From contig JAPWJY010000001.1 of NCBI GenBank assembly GCA_028283765.1, positions 66,357 to 130,356 on the forward strand: 64,000 nt of DNA, written 5' to 3'. Source of the stretch: Parvibaculaceae bacterium. GTDB lineage: Bacteria > Pseudomonadota > Alphaproteobacteria > Parvibaculales > Parvibaculaceae. Every line of letters begins with the position of its first letter. The stretch's first letter is position 1. The position numbers and the translations under genes are program-made. This document shows positions 17,398 through 24,438 of this stretch, in pieces. The notes beneath the pieces were generated by a model. It made no database searches and had not been told where the DNA came from. It saw nothing but the letters and a program-made list of their open reading frames with translations.

Positions 17398-17958
17398 CTA
17401 TTCAAGCCCTTCCCCGAACACGAAACGGCACCTGTCATGGCTTCCGTCCGCCGCGCATTCCATTTCGGCACACCCGACATGAACGCCTGCCTCCGCCAGT
17501 CCGGAAGGTGCAATTTGCGGGCCACTCCCGAGCAGATAACGAAACGCGCCCGTCATGAAGCCTTCGAACATATAGCAAACGCACCGATTTTCTTGCGGAC
17601 CGTATTCCAGCGCGAAGATCGAGTTTTCAAGCGTTATTATGCCTCTCTTTTTGGCAATATCGAGAGATTCGACCGTGAAGCGCCCCCAGCCGCGCTGGGA
17701 CAGCCGCCTGAAATAATGATGGAAAGTGTCCAGCGGGGAGAAGCCGTGGGTGCGGGATTCAACCTCGCACCAGTGCACCGCCGATTTATCGGTCGCGCCC
17801 CTCAGCATGGCCCGATAGGGTTCGATGCCGAGAGCCGCCTCCGTCGCCCTGTGATTATTCACCAGAAAATGGCGCGGCAGATAGACCATCGGCAGGCCGT
17901 CTGTCCGCCAGATGCCGGTATCGCTGTCCACGTCGATGGGCACTTCCGGCATCGCCAT
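17398..17958 (-). CDS. V4R-like small protein (DUF5943-type)
   Basis: A 186-residue soluble protein that I place with the V4R/DUF5943-type small proteins from pattern memory only. The N-terminal part reads MPEVPIDVDSDTGIWRTDGL and PRHFLVNNH. The C-terminal part carries the V4R-style cysteine pattern: CVCYMFEGFMTGAFRYLLG, then GCAEMECAADGSHDRCRFVFGEG. V4R domains bind small hydrophobic ligands or metals in other proteins. I recall similar small proteins near dimethylglycine/betaine catabolic genes of Pseudomonas, but could not check this. It begins 3 nt downstream of the amidohydrolase stop, so it is co-transcribed with it. A second ATG two codons in is an equal start candidate. Function unknown. 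Confidence 0.7.
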   Translation of the reverse strand: MAMPEVPIDVDSDTGIWRTDGLPMVYLPRHFLVNNHRATEAALGIEPYRAMLRGATDKSAVHWCEVESRTHGFSPLDTFHHYFRRLSQRGWGRFTVESLDIAKKRGIITLENSIFALEYGPQENRCVCYMFEGFMTGAFRYLLGSGPQIAPSGLAEAGVHVGCAEMECAADGSHDRCRFVFGEGLE

Positions 17959-17961
17959 CGC

Positions 17962-19239
17962 CTACTCCGCCGCCTCGGACCGGGCGTGGGCAATACTGGC
18001 CGACTGGTCCTTGTAGAGGCCGCCGTCCTTCATGATGACCAGCAGGTTCTTTTCATGAACCATGATGTCGAGATCATCGAGCGGGTTGCCGTCGACCAGC
18101 AGAAGGTCCGCGATATAGCCTTCCTTCACCTGACCCAGTTCTCCCTTGAGGCCCATGACCTCGCCGCCATTGCGGGTGCCGCACTGAAGGGCCTCGCTCG
18201 GCGAATAACCGAGGAAATCGACGAAATGCTTGAGGTCTCGGGCATTGGTGCCCTGCGGACTCTGAATGAAGCCATAGTCGCCCCCGATCAGCACGCGGAC
18301 GCCGCGCTTGCGCAGGCCGGTATAGACCTCATAGCTGCTGTCCATCACCCGCTGCATGGTCTGGCCCATTTCCGATTCCGGCGTCCAGCCCCATTGCGCG
18401 CCCTCATAGAGCGTGCCGTAGATGACGCCGATTGCGGGACCGACAAAAATCCTGTCTTTCACGCTTTCCATCATGTCGAGAGCCTCCTCATCGGCCGACT
18501 CGCAATGATAGAGCACGTCGACGCCGCAGCGCACCGCGCGCTTGACCGATTCCGCCGCCCGGGTATGGGCGTTGATCTTCTTGCCGAAATCGCGCGCCAC
18601 CTCGACCGCGGTGCGCACCTCGTTTTCACGCATCACCGTGGTGCCGCCGCCCGCAAGCGGGCCCAGATCGTCGCCGGAAATATTGATCTTGATATTATCC
18701 ACGCCTTCGCGCGCGAAAAGCCGGACCGCCTTGGCGATCTCGACCTCGCCATCGGCGATCATGCCGAAGCTCTCGTAATACATGTGGTTCTTGCGCTCGT
18801 CGCCGAGACCGCCGGTAACCGTGATCTCAAGGCTCGACGCCCGCATGCGCGGCCCGGGCAAGCGCCCCGCATTGATCTCATTGCGGATCACGACATCGAG
18901 ACGCAGTTTCGAGGTCGCGGCGCTGTAGGCGCTGGTGAACCCGTGATCGATCAGGGTCTTGGCGTTGCGCATGGTCAGCAGCAGATGTTCCTCGGGCGGA
19001 ATGTTGCCGAGGTCTGAATCATGCACCGCGCCGCCAAACGAGAGATGGGCATGGCCCTCGACCAGACCCGGCATCAGGGTGCGGCCATGACACTCGATCA
19101 CCTGCGCGCCCGCGACGGCGAGTTCACCGGGCTTTGCCACCGCCTTGATGCGCTCGCCCTCGACCAGTACGTCGGCGGGGAAGGGAGCGGCACCCGATCC
19201 GTCCCAGACCATGGCCCCCCGGAAAAGAATCGGATTCAT
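17962..19239 (-). CDS. Amidohydrolase-superfamily metal-dependent hydrolase (imidazolonepropionase/prolidase-like)
   Basis: A 425-residue TIM-barrel hydrolase with all expected metal-centre elements in order: HAH after the first strand (LVEGHAHLS), a lysine in VDNIKINISG that may be carboxylated to bridge two metals, His in KINAHTRA, His in VLYHCESA, and the catalytic Asp in LIGGDYGF. The small beta-sandwich flanks the barrel at both ends (LFRGAMVWDG; YIADLLLVDGNPLDD). This pattern fits the group containing cytoplasmic prolyl dipeptidases and imidazolonepropionase-like enzymes, so the substrate probably has a C-N bond in a ring or amide. Its ATG overlaps the FAH-family gene stop by 1 nt (TGATG). 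Substrate unknown. Confidence 0.9.
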   Translation of the reverse strand: MNPILFRGAMVWDGSGAAPFPADVLVEGERIKAVAKPGELAVAGAQVIECHGRTLMPGLVEGHAHLSFGGAVHDSDLGNIPPEEHLLLTMRNAKTLIDHGFTSAYSAATSKLRLDVVIRNEINAGRLPGPRMRASSLEITVTGGLGDERKNHMYYESFGMIADGEVEIAKAVRLFAREGVDNIKINISGDDLGPLAGGGTTVMRENEVRTAVEVARDFGKKINAHTRAAESVKRAVRCGVDVLYHCESADEEALDMMESVKDRIFVGPAIGVIYGTLYEGAQWGWTPESEMGQTMQRVMDSSYEVYTGLRKRGVRVLIGGDYGFIQSPQGTNARDLKHFVDFLGYSPSEALQCGTRNGGEVMGLKGELGQVKEGYIADLLLVDGNPLDDLDIMVHEKNLLVIMKDGGLYKDQSASIAHARSEAAE

Positions 19240-20141
19240 CAGCGCGCTCCTTCCGTTGCGGGCGAAAGCCCGGTTGTGACGGTTTTTTCATCCTCGATCC
19301 GGTTGCGCAGCACCCCCACGCCCTCCAGCTCGATCTCGCATATGTCGCCAGCTTTCATGAAGACCGGCGGCACCCGCGCCACGCCGACGCCGGACGGCGT
19401 GCCCGAAACGATGATGTCACCCGCCTCAAGCGTCATTGCCGCGCTCAGGATCGAAACCAGCGAGGCCACATCGAAAATCATGTCGTCGGTCGAGGCGCTC
19501 TGCATGACCTTGCCATTGAGCCGGGTTTCGATGTGAAGACCCTTGCAGCCCGCAGGCAATTCATCCGCCGTGACGAAAACCGGGCCAAAAGCGCCTGTGC
19601 CGTCGAAATTCTTGCCGACCGTCCATTGCGGCGTGCGCTTCTGATAATCGCGGATCGACCCATCGTTGAAGATGGAATAGCCCACGATGTGATCGAGCGC
19701 GTCCTCTTTGGAGATATGGCGTCCGCCCTTGCCGATGACAGCAACCATTTCACCTTCATAATCGAGCTGGATGGAGGCCTCAGGCCGTATCAGCGGCGCG
19801 CCATGGCCAATCAGGCTTGAAGGAAAGCGGACGAAGACGGTGGGATAGTCCGGCGGCGTGAAACCGCTTTCGAGGGAGTGATCCACATAGTTGAGGCCAA
19901 CGCACAGGATCTTGCCCGGGCGCGGCAGCGGCGGCAGGAGCGTAACCGCATCGAGATCGACAGGCTCGCCCTTGAGGAGCGTCGCCGCTCCCGCCTTGAG
20001 CGCAGCATCTCCCCCCACGATCAGTTCCGCCAAAGTCCCGGGGAAATTCGGATCGGAGGCGAACAGACCATGAAAACGCCCGTCCGCATCCGCTGCGGCG
20101 AGCCCCTCGCCCTTGTTGGTTCTGAAAGCGGCGAACCGCAT
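19239..20141 (-). CDS. Fumarylacetoacetate hydrolase (FAH)-family protein
   Basis: A 300-residue member of the FAH superfamily, whose enzymes hydrolyse or hydrate beta-diketo or 2-oxo acids using Mg2+. The hallmark segments are KILCVGLNYVDHSLESG, the metal-binding LDYEGEMVAVIGKG, YSIFNDGSIRDYQ, TVGKNFDGTGAFGPVFV, and the C-terminal GDIIVSGTPSGVGVAR. The frame extends to 20222; the ATG at 20141 is chosen because it has AAGGGAGAG upstream and starts the family's usual MRFAAF strand. It is the first gene of the minus-strand operon that runs through the amidohydrolase to the ABC importer, opposite a GntR regulator. It may finish breakdown of an oxo acid formed upstream. Exact substrate not known. 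Confidence 0.92.
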   Translation of the reverse strand: MRFAAFRTNKGEGLAAADADGRFHGLFASDPNFPGTLAELIVGGDAALKAGAATLLKGEPVDLDAVTLLPPLPRPGKILCVGLNYVDHSLESGFTPPDYPTVFVRFPSSLIGHGAPLIRPEASIQLDYEGEMVAVIGKGGRHISKEDALDHIVGYSIFNDGSIRDYQKRTPQWTVGKNFDGTGAFGPVFVTADELPAGCKGLHIETRLNGKVMQSASTDDMIFDVASLVSILSAAMTLEAGDIIVSGTPSGVGVARVPPVFMKAGDICEIELEGVGVLRNRIEDEKTVTTGLSPATEGAR

Positions 20142-20333
20142 CTGGACTCTCCCTTGACTGTCTTGCTGCCCGGCCGCCTGCCTGCATGATGTGCATGCCC
20201 GTTTCAGTGGCGATGGAAGCATCGCACCATGAAATTATATTCGTCAATAAATAATATATTTTTTTATAACAGCGCAGCACAATCCATATAATATATTATC
20301 AAACGACTCGGACTTTCAGCAGGGCAACAAGAC
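20142..20333. promoter_or_regulatory. Divergent promoter gap with an AT-rich palindrome
   Basis: The 192-bp gap between the FAH-family gene and the GntR gene becomes very AT-rich from about 20230. It contains the 12-bp perfect palindrome ATAATATATTAT (20288-20299). Such a site 35 nt before the GntR start could be an operator, but AT-rich palindromes arise by chance. The divergent layout supports control of both directions by the GntR protein. Confidence 0.4.
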
Positions 20334-21053
20334 ATGGCGAGAGTGACCCCGCTTAACCTTACCCAGGGCGCCTATGAGGGCCTGCGCGCGGACCTTCTTG
20401 CCTGCCGCATCCTGCCCGGCAGCCGGCTGAAAATTCAGGAACTGTGCGAACGCTTCTCGGTCAGCCCGGGGGCCGTGCGCGAAGCCCTGTCGCGGCTCAC
20501 CTCCGACGGGCTGGTGGTCGCGGAACCCCAGCGCGGCTTCCGCGCCGCGCCGATCTCAGGGGCCGATCTTCAGGACCTGACCATGGTCCGCATCGAAGTG
20601 GAGGGGTTATGCCTGCGCCGCTCGATCGAGCTGGGGGATGTGAACTGGGAAGCCCGCCTTGTTTCGGCCTTTCACCGGCTGTCGCGCACGCCTGAGCGCG
20701 CGCCCGGCGACCCGATGCGCTCGAACGACGAATGGACCGGCGTTCATGCGGACTTTCACCTCGCTCTGGTCGAAGGCTGCGCCAGCCCCTGGCTGCTGCG
20801 CCTGCACAGCCAGCTCTACGCCCAGAGCGAACGCTACCGCCGCCTTTCCGTACCGCTGGACAATGGCGCAAAGCGCGAGGTCGGCAATGAACATCAGGCC
20901 CTGCTCGACGCCGCCCTCGCCCGCGACGCCGACCGGGCCGTCGCTCTCCTTGGCGCGCATCTGGGTGCGACCACCAATATCATCCTCGATGCGGAAATAA
21001 ACGGCGAGCGCTCGCTGCCCGGCGGCATCGACGATCTGGAAGACGTTTCCTGA
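20334..21053 (+). CDS. GntR-family regulator with FCD ligand domain
   Basis: A 239-residue transcription regulator. The N-terminal winged helix-turn-helix spans about residues 10-72: YEGLRADLLACRILPG, then LCERFSVSPGAVREALSRL and DGLVVAEPQRGFRAAPIS. The C-terminal FCD domain is all-helical, with metal-ligand candidates in HADFHLALVEG and NEHQALLDAAL. FadR/FCD proteins usually bind organic acids and repress neighbouring catabolic genes. It faces the FAH-amidohydrolase-ABC operon across an AT-rich gap and converges with the M20 deacylase 5 nt away. Control of the operon is inferred from position. Confidence 0.92.
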   Translation: MARVTPLNLTQGAYEGLRADLLACRILPGSRLKIQELCERFSVSPGAVREALSRLTSDGLVVAEPQRGFRAAPISGADLQDLTMVRIEVEGLCLRRSIELGDVNWEARLVSAFHRLSRTPERAPGDPMRSNDEWTGVHADFHLALVEGCASPWLLRLHSQLYAQSERYRRLSVPLDNGAKREVGNEHQALLDAALARDADRAVALLGAHLGATTNIILDAEINGERSLPGGIDDLEDVS

Positions 21054-21058
21054 AGGGC

Positions 21059-22186
21059 TCAGACGCCCATCCAGCGCCGTCCGATCTCGATATAGAGCGC
21101 CACCGCCTCGTCGATCTTCTCCACGAAGCAATATTCGTCCGTCTTGTGCGCCATGGCGGTTTCGCCGGGGCCCAGAATGAGCGTAGGTATGCCTCCCATC
21201 GCGGGGGCCAGCACCGAGGCGTCGGTGAAGAAGGGGGCGCCGCGCGGATCGACGCGCTTGCCCGACCGGCGCTCACAGAGGTCAAAGACACCACTGATCC
21301 ATTCGTTCTGGGGGCTGGTCGCGACCGCGCCGACATCGACGATGCGCGAGATTTCAGCCTCCTCGCCCAGCAGGTCACCGATCTCCCGGCAGATCGCCTC
21401 ATTGGACTGGCCCGGCAGGGTGCGGATGTCGAGCTGGATCTCGGCCCGGTCCGGCACGGAATTGACGTTGATGCCGCCGCTGAAGGTGCCGACATTGAGC
21501 GACGAGCCGCCGAGATGATGATGACGGGGCACATCGAACGCATGTTCCGACAGCAGCACAGTGCCGCGCGCCGCCTTGTAGATGGCGTTATCCCCCTGTT
21601 CGGGCATCGAGCCATGAGCGGTCACGCCCCGGAAAGCCGCCTTGAGCCAGAGCGCGCCCTTGTGCCCGATCAGCGGATCGTTGCCGGTCGGTTCGCCGAC
21701 TACCAGCGCCCCCGCCTTCGGCAGCACATGGCCGAGCCGGGCGAGCGAGCGGGCGCCGTCACAGCCGGTTTCCTCGCCCGCCGTGATCACCAGAACGAGG
21801 CCCGCCTTGCGCCCCGGCAGTCTCGCCAGTTCGACGGCCGCAGCAACCAGTGCCGCGACGCCGCTTTTCATGTCGCTTGAACCGCGGCCATAGAGCTTGT
21901 CGCCGTGTATCTCCGCCTTGAACGGATCGAAGCTCCAGGGCGCGGAGCCGAGCGGCACCGTATCCAGATGCCCGGTAAAGCAGATCGGCTCTTCACCCCC
22001 CTGCCCCTCCAGGGTCGCCACCACATTGGCGCGCCCTTCCGAGAGATCATGGTAAGCCACCTTGAAACCGGCATCGGACAGGAGCTTGCCCACCATTTCG
22101 GCGCAGGCCTGCTCATTGCCCGGCGGGTTGATGGACTTCTGCCGGATGAGAGCCTGGGTCAGACGCAAAGCATTTACGGAAGACAT
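21059..22186 (-). CDS. M20-family deacylase (acetylornithine/succinyl-diaminopimelate-type)
   Basis: A 375-residue zinc-dependent amidohydrolase of the ArgE/DapE group, which removes an acyl group from an amino nitrogen. Metal and catalytic residues are visible in order: FTGHLDTVPLG, YGRGSSDMKSG, the TAGEETGCDGA segment with the general-base Glu, VGEPTGNDP, and the C-terminal His in LGPGETAMAHKTDEY. The dimerisation insert with HGSMPEQGDNA follows. Its ATG directly abuts the TAG of the upstream FadL-type gene (TAGATG), so the two are surely co-transcribed. A catabolic role with the porin is more likely than arginine or lysine synthesis, since no such genes are near. Confidence 0.93.
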   Translation of the reverse strand: MSSVNALRLTQALIRQKSINPPGNEQACAEMVGKLLSDAGFKVAYHDLSEGRANVVATLEGQGGEEPICFTGHLDTVPLGSAPWSFDPFKAEIHGDKLYGRGSSDMKSGVAALVAAAVELARLPGRKAGLVLVITAGEETGCDGARSLARLGHVLPKAGALVVGEPTGNDPLIGHKGALWLKAAFRGVTAHGSMPEQGDNAIYKAARGTVLLSEHAFDVPRHHHLGGSSLNVGTFSGGINVNSVPDRAEIQLDIRTLPGQSNEAICREIGDLLGEEAEISRIVDVGAVATSPQNEWISGVFDLCERRSGKRVDPRGAPFFTDASVLAPAMGGIPTLILGPGETAMAHKTDEYCFVEKIDEAVALYIEIGRRWMGV

Positions 22187-23590
22187 CTAGAATTTCGCCT
22201 CAAAACCAAGACTTACAACATCGGCGGATGCCCTGTTGGATCCGTACATACTGCCGCGAAACTCGTTGCCGGCACCGGACGCCGACTGGGCGATGCTGCT
22301 GTCGGGCGCAAAAATATGGGTGTAGGCGGCATCGACCGTCAGCCATTTGGTAATGTCGTAGCCGCCACCCACCGAGGTCCAGTAGCGATCCGAATCCGGG
22401 ATGCGGGGCGTGCGGAACTGGGCGGATTCATCCACGCCCTGATCATAGGCGACGCCGGCCCTGAGCCGCCAGTCATCCGCAGGCTTGTAGGTTACACCCA
22501 GCGACACGAATATGCTGTTGCGCCAGTTTTCCTCGGTGAATGTGTCGGGCTGGACCGGGTTGGCATAGGTGACATTCAACTGGTTGAACCGCGACCAGTG
22601 CGTCCAGGCCAGTTCGCTCGCCACCGTCCATTCCGGCGAGAGGTCCTGGGTGATGCCCAGCGTTATGGTTTCCGGCAGGGTGACGGCGGCGCGCGCATCG
22701 GTGTTGACGAAAGCGCCCGAGACGTTCGACAGCACATTGCCCAGCGAGCTGTTGGTGAATTTCGCCGTTCCCTCGATGGCAACCTGCATTTTCGAGCGAT
22801 AGCCAAGACCGATGCGGGTGCCCGGGCGCGGCGTGATCAGCGCACCCAGCGTATAGCCATAGCTCCAGTCGCTGCCATGGAGGTCGCCATAGCCGTCGAG
22901 CGCCGGATTGGCGCCCTGAATGGGCACGCCGTTCGCCGCCGCGACGGTGCCATAGTCGATGGCGTTGGTGAGGCGCGCGTAGGTGTATTGCGCCTCGAAG
23001 CCAGCGCCGAGAGCGAGCCAGGGCGTCGCCTGCCAGGCCACCATGGGCGTGATGTCATAGGCCTCGATGTCGGAGGTGAGCGCATGGTAGCGGCCGACCC
23101 AGCCATCATCGCCCCCGGTCTTGAAGCCGAACGGGATCGTGACGGAAAGGCCGACATGCCAGTCGGGGCTCAACTGATAGGAGGCATAGAGGGAGGGCAC
23201 CATGACGTCCTGTGGAATATTGCCGCCGTCGCCGCCGGTGATGGGCGTACCCATCTCGTTGGCCGCGCCATATGAGCTGTAATGCACATTGGCGAAGACG
23301 CCCGCGAGCTGGTTGGAAATATGGCCGCCCTCAAGCAGCGCCAGCGTCGCAGGGTTATAGAAGGACGAGGAAAGCCCGCCTGAGCCGGCGCTTATGCCCG
23401 CATCCGCCATGCCCTGGGCCGCCGCCGACTGCTCACGCACGGCAAAGCCCGCCGCCTGCGCCTGCGTCCCGGAGAGCAGAGCGGCAACCCCGAGCGTGAG
23501 GACCGCGACCGCGGGGACGTGGCCTTCTCTTGCCTGTGTCCTTCCCCGGCAAGGGAAAGGAACAATGGCCATGAGCCGGTTTGTCTGCAT
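22187..23590 (-). CDS. FadL/OmpP1/TodX-family outer-membrane channel
   Basis: A 467-residue outer-membrane beta-barrel for hydrophobic or aromatic compounds. After a signal peptide (hydrophobic stretch VPAVAVLTLGVAALLSG, cleavage near AQA-AGFAVREQ) comes the family plug region AGFAVREQSAAAQGMADAG with SSSFYNPATLALLEGGH, the FadL NPA-type motif. The C-terminus ends with a barrel strand, VVSLGFEAKF, with terminal Phe. The frame opens at a GTG at 23599; the ATG at 23590 with AAAGGGAG upstream is preferred. It forms a two-gene unit with the M20 deacylase. A 17-bp inverted repeat lies about 150 nt upstream. Substrate not identifiable. Confidence 0.93.
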   Translation of the reverse strand: MQTNRLMAIVPFPCRGRTQAREGHVPAVAVLTLGVAALLSGTQAQAAGFAVREQSAAAQGMADAGISAGSGGLSSSFYNPATLALLEGGHISNQLAGVFANVHYSSYGAANEMGTPITGGDGGNIPQDVMVPSLYASYQLSPDWHVGLSVTIPFGFKTGGDDGWVGRYHALTSDIEAYDITPMVAWQATPWLALGAGFEAQYTYARLTNAIDYGTVAAANGVPIQGANPALDGYGDLHGSDWSYGYTLGALITPRPGTRIGLGYRSKMQVAIEGTAKFTNSSLGNVLSNVSGAFVNTDARAAVTLPETITLGITQDLSPEWTVASELAWTHWSRFNQLNVTYANPVQPDTFTEENWRNSIFVSLGVTYKPADDWRLRAGVAYDQGVDESAQFRTPRIPDSDRYWTSVGGGYDITKWLTVDAAYTHIFAPDSSIAQSASGAGNEFRGSMYGSNRASADVVSLGFEAKF

Positions 23591-23983
23591 GGTTTTCACT
23601 CCCTTTGGGCTATCTCCTTGATCAGGGATATGCCGCTTCGTCCTGCGAGGAGGACGGACAGGATGGATTGGGCACGCTACGCAGCCTTGGCGGCGGCTTC
23701 AAGGAAAGTTTCATGACGCAGGGGAAAGTAAGCCGTTTTATGCACCATAAAATATGCCGGCGAGGGCAGCTATCCGCCAATCCATTGCTTTTATTCGGAG
23801 TTTTTTGAACAGCCCATGGCTGCGATTAATTTTTATGCAGGGGGCTCATTCCTCAAAATGCCATGAAACAGCCCTAATAAACCAATAATCCGCCCCTTAT
23901 ATGAAATGAAGAAAATAAGCCGCTTGTTATGGATTGGTTTGCGTGATGGCACGCAAGCGCCCATAGGAACCCAAGGTGTCACC
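23591..23983. other. Divergent intergenic stretch between porin and repeat-protein genes
   Basis: About 390 bases with no convincing gene. It contains the inverted repeat at 23736-23752 and AT-rich segments near 23800-23930 that could hold promoters for both flanking genes. A frame from 23906 (MKKISRLLW) joins the repeat-protein gene but lacks a good ribosome site. Confidence 0.45.
23736..23752. promoter_or_regulatory. Inverted repeat upstream of the FadL-type gene
   Basis: TTTTATG, CAC, CATAAAA: perfect 7-bp arms with a 3-base centre, about 146 nt upstream of the porin start. The shape fits a dimeric regulator site. The regulator is unknown. Confidence 0.45.
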
Positions 23984-24391
23984 ATGGCCCATGGTCTTTT
24001 CACAAAAACCCCGATGCTGAAATCAGCAGCCGTCGCGCTTGTCGCGGGCAGCCTGATGATTCTCCCGAATGCCGCCAGTGCCGGCGGGTGGGGCGGTCGC
24101 GGCGGTTACCACGGAGGCGGCGGTCATTATTACAACAGCGGCCACTATTATGGCGGACACCGCGGCAACGGCAGCAATGGCGGCTGGCTTGCGGCCGGCC
24201 TGATCACCGGCGCAATCGCCGGAATGGTGCTGGCGCAACCGGCCTACGCCGCCCCGCCGCAGCCTGTCTATGTGGCCCCGCCTGTGGTGTACGCCCAGCC
24301 GGTTTATGCCGCTCCGCCCGTAGTCTATGCAGCGCCTCCACAACCGGTTTATGTGCAGCCCGGCTGGCGCTATGGCGGCATCGGCTTCTGA
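23984..24391 (+). CDS. Small secreted Gly-rich and Pro/Val/Tyr-repeat protein
   Basis: A 135-residue hypothetical protein. A signal peptide (KSAAVALVAGSLMILPNAASA) is followed by a Gly/His/Tyr-rich stretch, a hydrophobic Gly/Ala segment (LAAGLITGAIAGMVLAQPAYA) and a C-terminal tract built from PVY-V/A-APP-VVY-A repeats (about five units). Similar low-complexity exported proteins are common in alphaproteobacteria and have no assigned function. The ATG at 23984 is preferred because AAGG lies upstream and the signal peptide follows; 23906 would add 26 residues without a good ribosome site. It converges with the diguanylate cyclase gene 47 nt away. Confidence 0.75.
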   Translation: MAHGLFTKTPMLKSAAVALVAGSLMILPNAASAGGWGGRGGYHGGGGHYYNSGHYYGGHRGNGSNGGWLAAGLITGAIAGMVLAQPAYAAPPQPVYVAPPVVYAQPVYAAPPVVYAAPPQPVYVQPGWRYGGIGF

Positions 24392-24438
24392 TTTTTCTTC
24401 ATCCCCGGTTTTGGGCCTGAGCGGCCCGAAGCCGGAGG

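Noticed and set aside
23906-23983. N-terminal extension of the small repeat protein
   Set aside because: No good ribosome site, and the extension would precede a complete signal peptide.
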